Shown in pieces: positions 49,368 through 58,326 of a stretch of DNA of 64,000 nucleotides. The notes below the pieces were generated by a model. The model had not been told where the DNA came from. It saw nothing but the letters and a program-made list of their open reading frames with translations, and did no database searches. Position numbers and translations under genes: made by a program. The stretch covers positions 2,046,001 to 2,110,000 of the forward strand of contig CAVSBE010000008.1 of the NCBI GenBank assembly GCA_963726135.1. The letters are read 5' to 3'. The DNA is from Bog-473 sp963726135 (GTDB lineage: Bacteria; Actinomycetota; Acidimicrobiia; Acidimicrobiales; RAAP-2). The number at the start of each line of letters is the position of its first letter. Positions within the stretch are counted from its first letter, which is position 1.

Positions 49368-49748
49368 CTAGGCGAACGACCCCGCCAACGTGGCCAAGGC
49401 CGCCTTGTAGGTGTCGCCGAAGATGGGAGCCATCTCGTCGGGGGTCACGTTGTAGGCCCAGATCACCTTTGACCCGTCTCCGTCGGGCTCGACCGAGATG
49501 GTGGCAGTGTGGCTCTCGATGGGCACGCCGCCGACCACCGAGTAGGTGATGACGCGGCTTTCGTCGTCGCGCGCCAGCAGGCGCTCGCGGATCTCCATGC
49601 CGAACATGCCGAGGATGCGGTCGTCGCCCTCGAGGCGGAACGACTCGATGGCGGGGAACAACTCGCCCGCGCCGCCGAAGTTGCCCACCTTCTTCCAGAC
49701 CTCGTCGGGGGGGGCTGCCACCGTCGTGTCCACTGCGCCCGTCGCCAT
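49368..49748 (-). CDS. SRPBCC (polyketide cyclase/dehydrase-like) protein
   Basis: 126 residues: VDTTVAAPPDEVWKKVGNFGGAGELFPAIESF, RILGMFGMEIRERLLARDDESRVITYSVVGG and DTYKAALATLAGSF. This is the Bet v1-like polyketide cyclase/dehydrase 2 subgroup, binding a hydrophobic ligand. ATG at 49748 with GGAGG about 7 bp upstream. It is divergent from the aldo/keto reductase. Confidence 0.87.
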   Translation of the reverse strand: MATGAVDTTVAAPPDEVWKKVGNFGGAGELFPAIESFRLEGDDRILGMFGMEIRERLLARDDESRVITYSVVGGVPIESHTATISVEPDGDGSKVIWAYNVTPDEMAPIFGDTYKAALATLAGSFA

Positions 49749-49852
49749 CGTTGCCTCCTCACACTTCCTGTGGATTGCCCACCGGAAACCGCCGTACAGT
49801 ACTGCTGACCCGGAGCGCCCGCTCGGGGCGGCGCACGGGGAGGAGATCGCCG

Positions 49853-50776
49853 ATGGAGATGCGCACGATCGGCTCGCTCAAGGTGAGCGTCGTCGGGTTG
49901 GGTTGCAACAACTTCGGCATGCGCATCGGGCGCAAGGAAACGGCCGCGGTGGTGGACGCCGCGCTGCATGCCGGCATCAATTTCTTCGACACGGCCGACA
50001 TCTACGGCGGCACCAAGAGCGAGACATATCTCGGTGCTGCGCTGGGCGCCCGGCGGGACGACATCGTGCTGGCCACCAAGTTCGGCGCCGCCTACGAGGG
50101 CCACGAGGGTGGGGCGTCGGCGGCCTACATCCGCCGGGCGGTGGAGGACAGCCTCACCCGTCTCGGGACCGATCACATCGACCTCTATCAGCAGCACGTG
50201 CCCGACCCGAAGACCCCGATCGCCGAGACGATCGGTGCGCTGGGCGAGCTCGTCGCCGAGGGGAAGGTCAGGGAGTTCGGTTGCTCCAATTTCACCGTCG
50301 ACATGCTGGCCGAGGCAGCCGCCGCCACTCCTCCGGGGAGCCCCGGCTACGTGAGCGTGCAGAACCAGTACAACATCCTGTACCGCGAGCCCGAGGACGG
50401 GGTTCTCGAGTACTGCGAACGCACCGGGATGGGCTTCCTGCCCTACTTCCCCCTGGCCAGCGGGCTCCTGAGCGGGAAGTACCGTGCTGGCGAGCCGCCG
50501 CCCGAGGGGACCCGCCTCGCCGCGATGGGTGACAGCGCGGCCGGCCAGCTCACCGACGAGCGGCTCGCGACCGTGGCCGCACTCGATGCCCTGGCCGGGC
50601 GCCACGGCCACGGCGTGTTGGAACTCGCGTTCGGTTGGCTGCTGTCGCGCCCCGCCGTCGCCTCGGTCATCGCCGGTGCCACGCGGCCCGCGCAGGTCGC
50701 CGCCAACGTCGCCGCCGGCGAGTGGCGACCGGGCGAAGACGTCCTCGCCGACGTCGACGCGTTGGCGCCCCGGTAG
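49853..50776 (+). CDS. Aldo/keto reductase
   Basis: 307-residue NADPH-dependent oxidoreductase with TIM-barrel fold. Catalytic tetrad: Asp in FFDTADIYG, Tyr in the same loop, Lys in VLATKFGAAYEG and His in LYQQHVPDPKTPI. NADP contacts are in the C-terminal SVIAGATRPAQVAANVAAGE. I start it at the ATG at 49853 (AGGAG about 7 bp upstream), not at the longer frame from 49751. Substrate unknown. Confidence 0.92.
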   Translation: MEMRTIGSLKVSVVGLGCNNFGMRIGRKETAAVVDAALHAGINFFDTADIYGGTKSETYLGAALGARRDDIVLATKFGAAYEGHEGGASAAYIRRAVEDSLTRLGTDHIDLYQQHVPDPKTPIAETIGALGELVAEGKVREFGCSNFTVDMLAEAAAATPPGSPGYVSVQNQYNILYREPEDGVLEYCERTGMGFLPYFPLASGLLSGKYRAGEPPPEGTRLAAMGDSAAGQLTDERLATVAALDALAGRHGHGVLELAFGWLLSRPAVASVIAGATRPAQVAANVAAGEWRPGEDVLADVDALAPR

Positions 50777-51298
50777 CTACGCGGCGCTGGTCTCGCTGCG
50801 GGTCCGCCCGGCACGCCGTGCCCGCCGCCCCGCCCTCGCCCGCACGGGCGCCAGGTGGACCAGCAGGTTGTAGGTGATCAGGGCGATCGCCACGTGCATC
50901 GCCATGAGGACGGCCACGGCCTGGGCCGATTGGCCCTGGAGCCAGATGTACACGTCGGGCAGGAAGAGGACCAGCGTCACGGCGAGGGCCAGCCGGAAGA
51001 AGACCCACCTCGGTGCCGAGCTGATGCGCACCACGACGGGCCAGGCGGCACCGGCGATGAGCACCCCGATGACGGTCAGCTTGGCGTAATCGACGAATCC
51101 GAAGTGCACGTAGCCCTTCGTGGCGGGGAACACGTGGGCTCCAATGGCCACCAGCACCGCGTCGGCGACCAGGGAGCCCACGATGGAGAGGACCGTGGCC
51201 ATTGCCACGCGCCACCACTCGGGTGGCCGGTGCGGGGGCGAGAAATCGATGCGCATCCAGGACAGGAGGCGCTCGGTGACGTCGGGGGAAGTCGCCAT
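50777..51298 (-). CDS. Four-helix membrane protein (DUF6069-like)
   Basis: 173 residues with four predicted membrane helices (MATVLSIVGSLVADAVLVAI, LTVIGVLIAGAAWPVVV, FFRLALAVTLVLFLPDVYIW, AVLMAMHVAIALITYNLL). This layout, with the Asp-Val motif in helix 3 and His in helix 4 (MAMHVAIA), is typical of the actinobacterial DUF6069 group, of unknown function. The C-terminus is highly basic. It ends one base after the aldo/keto reductase stop (convergent). Confidence 0.7.
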   Translation of the reverse strand: MATSPDVTERLLSWMRIDFSPPHRPPEWWRVAMATVLSIVGSLVADAVLVAIGAHVFPATKGYVHFGFVDYAKLTVIGVLIAGAAWPVVVRISSAPRWVFFRLALAVTLVLFLPDVYIWLQGQSAQAVAVLMAMHVAIALITYNLLVHLAPVRARAGRRARRAGRTRSETSAA

Positions 51299-51383
51299 GT
51301 CCGAAGGCTACGGAAGGCGGGGGCCCGGCGGCTCACCCGCAAGGTGGAATCTCGCGGCGCCGCATCATCCTTTCGGTGCAGAC

Positions 51384-53369
51384 CTAGCCGGCGCTCGATT
51401 GCATGATGGCTGCCTCGACGACCTGGATGTCGGGCGGCTGGATCGCCAGCGGCCCACCGGCCACTGGGACCTGCCACACCATCGACACGTACGGCGTCGG
51501 CTGCACGACCGAGCCCGCCGGGCACGGCGGGAAGCCGGTGATGGCGAGCGGCAGGGCGGCGGTGGCGGTGGCGGTCCCGGTGCCGCAGACCTGGGTGCGG
51601 CGGTGCCACTGCACCAGCGCGCCGTACGGCATCGGGACGGTCGTCTCGCTGGCCGGGAGGATGTACACGGCGGCGGCGAGGATCTGTGCGCCTGAAGGCG
51701 TGGTGGCATAGGCCAGCCCGTCCACGTGCCGAGGGCTCAGGGTCCGTTGCGCCGCCGCGTTCGCCGCCACGATGGACGGGTTCACGTAGTAGGCGACCGG
51801 GTAGTCAGTGGGCGAGACGGCGACGTAGCCGGCCGCCTCGGCCTCGGCCGGGCTCGTGTACTTGGAGACGGCTGCGCTGGTCGACTGCACGTACTGCGCG
51901 GCGCCGATTTCCTCGGCGGCGGTCAGCCGGGCCGCGCAGCCGCTCTGCGCCATGTGGATGTCGATGGGCCCGTTGTTGCCGTTCGCCAGCAATGCCTGCG
52001 CCTCGGGCTGCGGGAGGGCGGGCCCCGTGTAGTGCCAGTTGGGCGTCGTCGTGTTGAAGCCGGCGGCGGCGCTGGCGTCCGCGCCGTTCATGTCCATGCC
52101 GTTGGTCCCGTGCATGATCATGTAGGGCGTGTTGGCCAGGTCGAGCCCGGCGATCTGGAGGCCGACCTGGTGCCGGACACAGGTGCTCGCGGTGGCCGAC
52201 TGGGTCGCGGCATCGCTCGCCCCGCTCGAACCGCTCGAACCGTTGCCCCCCATCACCATGCCCGCCATGGCGGCGGTGCTCGACTCCGCCGGGGCCGGGG
52301 GGTAGCTGGCACTCAGCGCGAGCGCCGCACCGAGACCCGCCAGGCCCAGGGCGGCGGCCGCCGGGCTCCGCCGCAGCAACTCGCCGGCGGGGGACCGCCA
52401 TTCCGCCTTCGACGCGGTGACCGTGGGCACCATGGCCGCGGCCAGCAGGATGATCAGCGGCCCGGTATTGGGATCGGTCGTCGGGCCGGTGAAGACGTTG
52501 CCGATGAGCCCCTGCCCCGAGATCCAGAGCAGGAAGGCGAAGAGCGAGCCGGCGACGAGGAACCACCCGGGCCGGCGCGCCACCAGCGGCCCGAGGCCGA
52601 CCACGACGGACACGAGGGCCAGGATCCACACGGTCTGGGTGCCGGTGGTCGAGAACAGGTTGCCCAGACTGGTGAGGAAGTGCGAGTACCAGCCGGGCTG
52701 TCCCGAGGCCATGCCCACGATGGCGCTGGTGACCGAGGTGCGCGTCCTGTTGTCGGGCAGCAGGAACAGGACGGCGGCCAGTGACCAGTAGCCGGCCCAG
52801 ACCGCGAGCGGCGTGATGGCGCCGCCGATGCCCTGCGCCGCGGCCGACGAGGCAACGCCGACGGGCCGGTCGCTCCAGTCAACGTCGCGCCGACGCCGCC
52901 GGGGCCAGGCCATCAGCCCCAACATCGCGTAGAGGAACACGGAACCGGGCGCGCCGGTCAGCGCGCTGGCCCGGCCCGTCAGGACCATGCCCATGCCCTC
53001 GCCGATGACCCAGACGCCCAGTGCCCAGGCGAAGGACACGGCCAGGGCCGGGCGCACCGAGCGCCGGAACATCAGGCCCACGCCGATGAAGAGCTGGACC
53101 AGCGCGAAGAAGGTGTTCCACACCGCGATGTCGGGCGCGACGAAGTTCCCGATGTGGGTGATGAGGTCGCCGATGACGAAAGGCTGGCCGGAGGCGTTGC
53201 CCAGGATGAAGGTGTCGACGAAGCCCCGGCCGAACATGTAGGGCTGGAACTGCAGGGCCGCATCGAGGACCCAAAAGAGGCCGAGCACGACCTGGAGGAC
53301 CCGCTGGGACCGCACGACGACCGGGACACGGCTGGTATCGGTCTCCGGCGTCCTCCCGTCGTGGCCCAT
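51384..53369 (-). CDS. Large membrane protein with Met/His-containing exported domain, unknown
   Basis: 661 residues. The N-terminal half has about 8-9 helices and starts VLQVVLGLFWVLDAALQFQPYMFG, followed by FVIGDLITHIGNFVAPDIAVWNTFFALVQLFIGVGL (outline), somewhat like DoxX-type membrane proteins. The C-terminal half (from about 350) is exported, opening with an Ala/Ser/Gly linker containing GMVMGGNGSSGSS, then a domain with MIMHGTNGMDMNG, IDIHMAQSGC and three cysteines; the Met/His clusters suggest copper or other metal binding. I recognise no characterised family. Single gene between the pnt operon and the DUF6069-like gene. Confidence 0.72.
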   Translation of the reverse strand: MGHDGRTPETDTSRVPVVVRSQRVLQVVLGLFWVLDAALQFQPYMFGRGFVDTFILGNASGQPFVIGDLITHIGNFVAPDIAVWNTFFALVQLFIGVGLMFRRSVRPALAVSFAWALGVWVIGEGMGMVLTGRASALTGAPGSVFLYAMLGLMAWPRRRRRDVDWSDRPVGVASSAAAQGIGGAITPLAVWAGYWSLAAVLFLLPDNRTRTSVTSAIVGMASGQPGWYSHFLTSLGNLFSTTGTQTVWILALVSVVVGLGPLVARRPGWFLVAGSLFAFLLWISGQGLIGNVFTGPTTDPNTGPLIILLAAAMVPTVTASKAEWRSPAGELLRRSPAAAALGLAGLGAALALSASYPPAPAESSTAAMAGMVMGGNGSSGSSGASDAATQSATASTCVRHQVGLQIAGLDLANTPYMIMHGTNGMDMNGADASAAAGFNTTTPNWHYTGPALPQPEAQALLANGNNGPIDIHMAQSGCAARLTAAEEIGAAQYVQSTSAAVSKYTSPAEAEAAGYVAVSPTDYPVAYYVNPSIVAANAAAQRTLSPRHVDGLAYATTPSGAQILAAAVYILPASETTVPMPYGALVQWHRRTQVCGTGTATATAALPLAITGFPPCPAGSVVQPTPYVSMVWQVPVAGGPLAIQPPDIQVVEAAIMQSSAG

Positions 53370-53550
53370 GCCCTGGCTAACGCTACCGGCGGCCGGCGCG
53401 ATGGCGGCGGCGCGTCAGGGCAGCTGGAAGTCCTGGGCGATGCAGTTGGTCGGTCGGACCGCCTCGGCCACCCTCTTGCCACTCTCTCCCGCGAGGTGCT
53501 AAACGGACCAGTTGATAGTTCTGAAAACCATCCCCGCCCAGGGGCGACCT

Positions 53551-53604
53551 GGCGGACCCGGCGGACCCGGCGGACCCGGCGGACCCGGCGGACCCGGCGG
53601 ACCC
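53551..53604. repeat. 9-bp tandem repeat GGCGGACCC x6
   Basis: Six perfect head-to-tail copies followed by degenerate ones to 53622, just after the pntB stop (convergent side). It may be a slippage-prone microsatellite; no spacer structure, so not CRISPR. Confidence 0.9.
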
Positions 53605-53632
53605 GGAGGACTCTGAGGACCCGAGAGGGCCC

Positions 53633-55051
53633 TCAGGCGTCGGCCACCGCCGCCACGAGCTTTTGCAGCGTGTCCTTGGCGTCGCCGAAGAGCATGGTGG
53701 TCTTGGGGTCGTAGAGCAGGTCGTTGTCGATGCCGGCGAAGCCGGGGCGCATGGAGCGCTTGAGGAAGATGATGTTCTCGGCCTCGTCCGCGTTGATGAT
53801 GGGCATGCCGTAGATCGGGCTGCCCGGCGTCGACTTGGCCGCAGGATTCACGGTGTCGTTGGCGCCGACCACGAGCGCCACGTCGGCCGTGGCCATTTCG
53901 GGGTTGGCCTCGTCCATCTCCTTCAAGTCCTCGTAGGGGACGTTGGCCTCAGCCAGCAGCACGTTCATGTGGCCGGGCATACGGCCCGCCACGGGGTGGA
54001 TGGCGAAGAAGGTCTCGACGCCACGGGCCTTGAGAGCCTCCTCGAGCTCGCGCGCCGTGTGCTGCGCCTGCGCCACGGCCAGGCCGTAGCCCGGGATGAT
54101 CACGACCTTGCGTGCGTACGCCAGCAGCACGCCCACGTCCTCGGGCGTTCCCGACCGCACCGGCCGCGCCGCATCGCCCGCCTCACCGCCCGTCGCCGTG
54201 ATGACCGAGCCGAACGCGCTGAAGAGGATGTTGGGCAGCGAGCGGCCCATGGCCGAGCTCATGAGGCGGGTGAGGATGATGCCCGAGGCGCCGACGAGGG
54301 TGCCCGCCACGATCAGCAGGGCATTGTCCAGCACGAAGCCCGACGCCGCCACCGCCAAGCCGGTGAACGAGTTCAACAGTGAGATCAGCACCGGCACGTC
54401 CGCCCCCCCGATGGGGAGCACGAAGATGACACCCAGCACGAGCGACAGGCCCAGGATGATCCAGACGAAGGCGATGTTCCCGGTCACGAGCGCCAGCACG
54501 ATCATCACCGCGATGGCGATGGCGACCAGCGCGTTGATCACCTGCTGGCCGGGGTAAGTGATCGGCCGGCCGGTGATCAGCTCCTGCAGCTTGATGAACG
54601 CGACCGCACTCCCCGAGAAGGACACCGACCCGATCAGCACGCCGAGCAGCACCTCGGCCGTGACGTAGACGGCGGGCGACAGGCCCAGCGAGTGCAGGTG
54701 CAGCAGCTCGACGATGGAGATCAGCGCCGCCGCGCCGCCACCCACGCCGTTGAAGATTGCCACCAGCTGGGGCATCGCGGTCATCTTCACGAAGCGGGCC
54801 ACGGGCACCGCGATGGCGGCACCGAGCACCATGGCGATAATCGTCAGCGTGAGGTTCCAACCCGAGTGCCGCAGCGTCGGGAGGGTGAACGTCATTGCGA
54901 TGGCGAGGGTCGCCGCGGCCGCGCCGACCAGTTCGCCCCGGCGTGCGTGCTTGGGCGAGCTCAAGCCCTTCAGGGCGAAGATGAAGCCGGCGATGGCGAC
55001 GAGGTAGGCCAGGTCCCGCGCGGTGGCCAGCGTGAAGGAGACGGCCAGCAT
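53633..55051 (-). CDS. pntB: NAD(P) transhydrogenase subunit beta
   Basis: 472-residue membrane subunit of the proton-translocating transhydrogenase (NADH + NADP+ to NAD+ + NADPH, driven by the proton gradient). About nine helices carry the proton channel (domain II); the C-terminal domain III binds NADP(H): VVIIPGYGLAVAQAQHTARE, HPVAGRMPGHMNVLLAEANVPYE and VGANDTVNPAA are signature segments. It overlaps the upstream subunit stop by one base (TGATG). Confidence 0.95.
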   Translation of the reverse strand: MLAVSFTLATARDLAYLVAIAGFIFALKGLSSPKHARRGELVGAAAATLAIAMTFTLPTLRHSGWNLTLTIIAMVLGAAIAVPVARFVKMTAMPQLVAIFNGVGGGAAALISIVELLHLHSLGLSPAVYVTAEVLLGVLIGSVSFSGSAVAFIKLQELITGRPITYPGQQVINALVAIAIAVMIVLALVTGNIAFVWIILGLSLVLGVIFVLPIGGADVPVLISLLNSFTGLAVAASGFVLDNALLIVAGTLVGASGIILTRLMSSAMGRSLPNILFSAFGSVITATGGEAGDAARPVRSGTPEDVGVLLAYARKVVIIPGYGLAVAQAQHTARELEEALKARGVETFFAIHPVAGRMPGHMNVLLAEANVPYEDLKEMDEANPEMATADVALVVGANDTVNPAAKSTPGSPIYGMPIINADEAENIIFLKRSMRPGFAGIDNDLLYDPKTTMLFGDAKDTLQKLVAAVADA

Positions 55052-55458
55052 CAGGCGGCGCCGCCGGAGGGCTCATCCGGTCCGGCATCCTCGGCCTTCG
55101 CCACCGGCGCCTGCTCCCGGGTGCGGTCGCCGGGCCGGCCCCTGAACATCTCGAGCATGCGATCGGTCACGACGAAGCCGCCGACGACGTTCAACGTGGC
55201 CAGGAAGACGGCGAGGAAGCCGAGGGTGACCTCAGCCGCCCCGTGGGCCTCTCCCATGATGGTCATCGCGCCGACCACGACGATGCCGTGGATCGCGTTC
55301 GATCCCGACATGAGCGGCGTGTGCAGGATGCTCGGCACCTTCGAGACGACCTCGATCCCGACGAACGCCGCCAGGACGAAGATGGTCAGGTAGGCGACGA
55401 TCCCCGTGCTGGACCCGCCGCCGGCAGTGGGGGCCGACTGCAGCATGAACGCGATCAC
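55051..55458 (-). CDS. pntAB: NAD(P) transhydrogenase subunit alpha, membrane part
   Basis: 135 residues. Three helices (IVAYLTIFVLAAFVGIEVV, MSGSNAIHGIVVVGAMTIMG, EVTLGFLAVFLATLNVVGGFVVTDRM), the membrane part of the split alpha subunit. I use the GTG at 55458, overlapping the pntA stop by 4 bp; an ATG at 55446 is possible. The split alpha1/alpha2/beta arrangement is common in actinobacteria and alphaproteobacteria. Confidence 0.92.
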   Translation of the reverse strand: MIAFMLQSAPTAGGGSSTGIVAYLTIFVLAAFVGIEVVSKVPSILHTPLMSGSNAIHGIVVVGAMTIMGEAHGAAEVTLGFLAVFLATLNVVGGFVVTDRMLEMFRGRPGDRTREQAPVAKAEDAGPDEPSGGAA

Positions 55459-56597
55459 GATGTCGCTCCTCCCGATCGGCCGAGCAGTTCGACCGCCGCC
55501 GGCGCCATGGCCGTGCCCTCGCGCAGCACGCACATGCCGGTGACAATCTCGTCGTCCCAGTCGGGCGCAAGCGTGCCCTCGGGCCCCATCAGCCCGAGCA
55601 CGTTGGCCACGTTGCGCGAGAAGAGAAAACTTGCGTGGGTGGGCATGCCGGACGGCGGGTTGGCCATGCCCACGATGTGGACACCCTGGTGCTCCACCAC
55701 CTCGCCCGCCGTAGTCAACTCGCAGTTGCCGCCTTGGTCCGCCGCCATGTCCACGACGACGGCACCCTCGGACATGCCCTCGACCATCGACGTCGTCAGC
55801 AGCACCGGGGCCCTGCGGCCCGGCACGGCCGCGGTCGTGATGACGACGTCGGACCGCCCGACCTCCTCGGCCAGCGCTACGCGCTGACGGTCGAGCTCCT
55901 CGGGTGTGAGCTCGCGGGCGTAGCCACCCGTCCCCTCGGCCGTGACGCCGGTGTCGAGGAAGGTGGCGCCGAGGCTCTCGGCCTCCTCTTTGGCCGCGGC
56001 CCGCACGTCGTAGGCCTTGACCATGGCGCCGAGACGCCGCGCCGTGGCGATGGACTGCAGGCCGGCGACCCCGACGCCCATGACCAGCACCTTGGCCGGG
56101 GGCACGGTCCCGGCCGCGGTCATGAACATGGGGAAGAATTTGGCCAGGTGCTCGGCGGCCAGCAGGCCGGCCCGGTAACCCGACACGGTGGCCTGCGAGC
56201 TCAGTGCGTCCATGCCCTGGGCCCGGCTGATGCGGGGCAGCAGATCGAAGCTGAAGACGGTGGTCCCTCTGGCGGCCAGGGCGCGCACGGCATCTTCCGA
56301 CGGCCCCACGCTGAGGAAGCTCAGGAGTGCGACGCCCTGGGGCAGACCTGCCACCTCGTGCGCGCTCGGCGCGTTCACGCGCACGACGAGGCCCGCGCCC
56401 GAGTGCGTGCTGGCGGCGTCGGGTGCAACCGTCGCGCCGGCATCCTCGTAGGCGGCGTCGCTGAAAGCAGCCTCACGACCGGCCCCGGCCTGGACGCACA
56501 CATCCCAGCCCGCGCCGGCCAGCTTCTTGACCACGTCCGGCACGAGGGCCACACGGCGCTCTCCGGGACGGGTCTCGGTGGGGACCGCCAATTTCAC
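55455..56597 (-). CDS. pntA: NAD(P) transhydrogenase subunit alpha, NAD-binding part
   Basis: 380 residues. Alanine-dehydrogenase-like domain I: KLAVPTETRPGERRVALVPDVVKKL at the N-terminus, Rossmann segment VLVMGVGVAGLQSIATARRLGAMVKAYDVR and VDMAADQGGNCELT. It binds NAD(H) and passes hydride to the beta subunit. First gene of the three-gene pnt operon; ATG at 56597. Confidence 0.95.
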   Translation of the reverse strand: MKLAVPTETRPGERRVALVPDVVKKLAGAGWDVCVQAGAGREAAFSDAAYEDAGATVAPDAASTHSGAGLVVRVNAPSAHEVAGLPQGVALLSFLSVGPSEDAVRALAARGTTVFSFDLLPRISRAQGMDALSSQATVSGYRAGLLAAEHLAKFFPMFMTAAGTVPPAKVLVMGVGVAGLQSIATARRLGAMVKAYDVRAAAKEEAESLGATFLDTGVTAEGTGGYARELTPEELDRQRVALAEEVGRSDVVITTAAVPGRRAPVLLTTSMVEGMSEGAVVVDMAADQGGNCELTTAGEVVEHQGVHIVGMANPPSGMPTHASFLFSRNVANVLGLMGPEGTLAPDWDDEIVTGMCVLREGTAMAPAAVELLGRSGGATS

Positions 56598-56677
56598 GGT
56601 CGCTCTGTTTAGCAGCTGACCGCCCGTTTACCCCTAATCGGCGAGTTCACGAGGCACGCCCGAACGGGCGCTGGGGG

Positions 56678-57436
56678 CTAGGTCTCGCCCTGCGCCCGCA
56701 GGTACTCCGGCAGCTCCCCGCCGCCGTGGAGCACGAGATTTGTGCCCGAGACATAGGAGGCAGCCGGGCTGGCCAGGAACAAGCAGGCCCGGGCGACGTC
56801 GTCGGGCGTGCCCATCCGCCCGAGCGGCACGGTGGCGGCGATCTTCTCGAGGCCGCCCGGGCCTCCGTAGAACTCGTCGCCGGCGCCAGTGTCGAGCAGC
56901 CCGGCGCTCACGCAGTTGACCCGCACGAGCGGGGCCCACTCGACGGCGAGGGTCGCCGTCAGGTTGATGAGACCGGCCTTTGCGGCGCCGTAGGCCGAGG
57001 CGCCCGGGGACGGGCGCAGACCCGACACACTCGAGACGTTGACGATGGACCCGCCGTCCTCCTGCACCGCCATCACCTTGTGGGCCGACATCGCGCACCA
57101 CAAGGGGGCCAGCAGGTTCAGGTTCACGACTGCCTCCACGAAACGCGGCGACGCCTCGGCCGCCATGGCGTGGGGAGCGCCGCCGGCGTTGTTGACCAGC
57201 ACGTCGAGTCGGCCGAACCGCTCGACAGCCTTTGCGACGACCCGCTCGGCGTCGGCCGGCTTGCGCACGTCGGCCGTCATGAAGACCGCATCCTCGACGG
57301 TCGCCTCGTGCCGCCCGCAGGTGACGACGTGCGCCCCCGCCTCGGCGAAGGCGGCCACGACCCCGGCCCCGACCCCCCGCGATCCGCCCGTGACCACGAC
57401 CACGCGCTCGCTGAAGTCGAAGACCGGCTGACTCAC
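56678..57436 (-). CDS. Short-chain dehydrogenase/reductase
   Basis: 252-residue classical SDR: cofactor motif VVVVTGGSRGVGAGVVAAF, NNAGG, catalytic Ser in VNVSSVSG and YxxxK in YGAAKAG. The GTG at 57436 directly precedes VSQPVFDFSERVVV; the frame upstream to 57544 would cross the shared promoter region. It is divergent from echA20, with a 15-bp palindrome between them. In mycobacteria SDR genes of the KstR2 regulon flank the same echA20-ipdABC block, so it probably oxidises or reduces a steroid-ring degradation intermediate. Confidence 0.88.
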   Translation of the reverse strand: MSQPVFDFSERVVVVTGGSRGVGAGVVAAFAEAGAHVVTCGRHEATVEDAVFMTADVRKPADAERVVAKAVERFGRLDVLVNNAGGAPHAMAAEASPRFVEAVVNLNLLAPLWCAMSAHKVMAVQEDGGSIVNVSSVSGLRPSPGASAYGAAKAGLINLTATLAVEWAPLVRVNCVSAGLLDTGAGDEFYGGPGGLEKIAATVPLGRMGTPDDVARACLFLASPAASYVSGTNLVLHGGGELPEYLRAQGET

Positions 57437-57523
57437 GGGCCAAACCCTACGGCACCTCCCGCCCGACCGGCCCCGGCCGTGTTGGCCCGGCCCAGCGTGC
57501 TGGCCTAAGTTCCCTGCGGCTTT

Positions 57524-57538
57524 CTGACGCGGCGTCAG
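57524..57538. promoter_or_regulatory. Palindrome CTGACGC-G-GCGTCAG in the SDR/echA20 divergent region
   Basis: Perfect 7-1-7 inverted repeat 29 bp upstream of echA20 and 87 bp upstream of the SDR start. It is a candidate operator for the steroid-ring gene block; it does not resemble the mycobacterial KstR2 consensus. Confidence 0.55.
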
Positions 57539-57567
57539 GGCCATGACCGAGGAGAATCCGGCGCCCC

Positions 57568-58326
57568 ATGCCCATCGACGTGGTCCAGGAGCACGACGGG
57601 ATCGCCGAGGTGGTCATCGACCACCCTCCGGTCAATGCGCTCGACGTGGCGGGCTGGTTCGCCCTGGCCGATGCGCTGGTCGCGGCGGGCCGGGTGCCCA
57701 CCAACCGGGTCGTCGTCCTGCGAGCGACCGGGCGCGGCTTCTGCGCCGGCGTCGACATCAAGGAGATCAACGACAAGGGGGACGAGGCGCTCGTCGGCGT
57801 GAACCGCGGCTGCGCCGCCGCCTTCGCCGCCGTCTACGACTGCGAGGTGCCTGTGATCGCGGCGGTGCAGGGCTTCTGCCTCGGGGGTGGTATCGGCCTG
57901 GTCGGCAACGCGGACATGGTGATCGCGTCCGAGGACGCCACCTTCGGGCTGCCCGAGGTGGACCGGGGAGCGCTCGGCGCCGCCACGCACCTCGCTCGGC
58001 TCGTCCCCCAGCACGCCATGCGCAAGATGGTCTACACGGCCAAGCCCGTCACCGCGGCCGAGCTGGCCGCCTTCGGCTCGGTTGCCGCCGTCGTACCACC
58101 GGACCGCCTGCGCGCGGCAGCGCTCGAGCTGGCCCGCGACATCGCGGCCAAGAGCCCGACCATCATCCGCCGGGCCAAGGAGTCGCTGAACGGGATCGAT
58201 CCCGTCGACGTCAAGCGCAGCTACCGCTTCGAGCAGGGCTTCACCTACGAGCTCCACGTGCGCGGCGTGGCCGACGAGCAGCGAGCCGCCTTCGTCGAGA
58301 AGCGCGACGCCGACACGTCGCAGTGA
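57568..58326 (+). CDS. echA20: Enoyl-CoA hydratase/isomerase family ring hydrolase, EchA20-like
   Basis: 252-residue crotonase-fold protein: oxyanion-hole segments RGFCAGVDIKEI and GFCLGGGIGLVGNADM, and the C-terminal RRAKESLNGIDP. In steroid degradation EchA20 hydrolytically opens the last (C) ring; assignment rests on the exact gene order echA20-ipdA-ipdB-ipdC known from Mycobacterium and Rhodococcus. ATG at 57568. It overlaps ipdA by 4 bp (GTGA). Confidence 0.85.
   Translation: MPIDVVQEHDGIAEVVIDHPPVNALDVAGWFALADALVAAGRVPTNRVVVLRATGRGFCAGVDIKEINDKGDEALVGVNRGCAAAFAAVYDCEVPVIAAVQGFCLGGGIGLVGNADMVIASEDATFGLPEVDRGALGAATHLARLVPQHAMRKMVYTAKPVTAAELAAFGSVAAVVPPDRLRAAALELARDIAAKSPTIIRRAKESLNGIDPVDVKRSYRFEQGFTYELHVRGVADEQRAAFVEKRDADTSQ

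Noticed and set aside
53551..53622. CRISPR-like array
   Set aside because: Units are head-to-tail without spacers; simple tandem repeat. No cas genes in the window.
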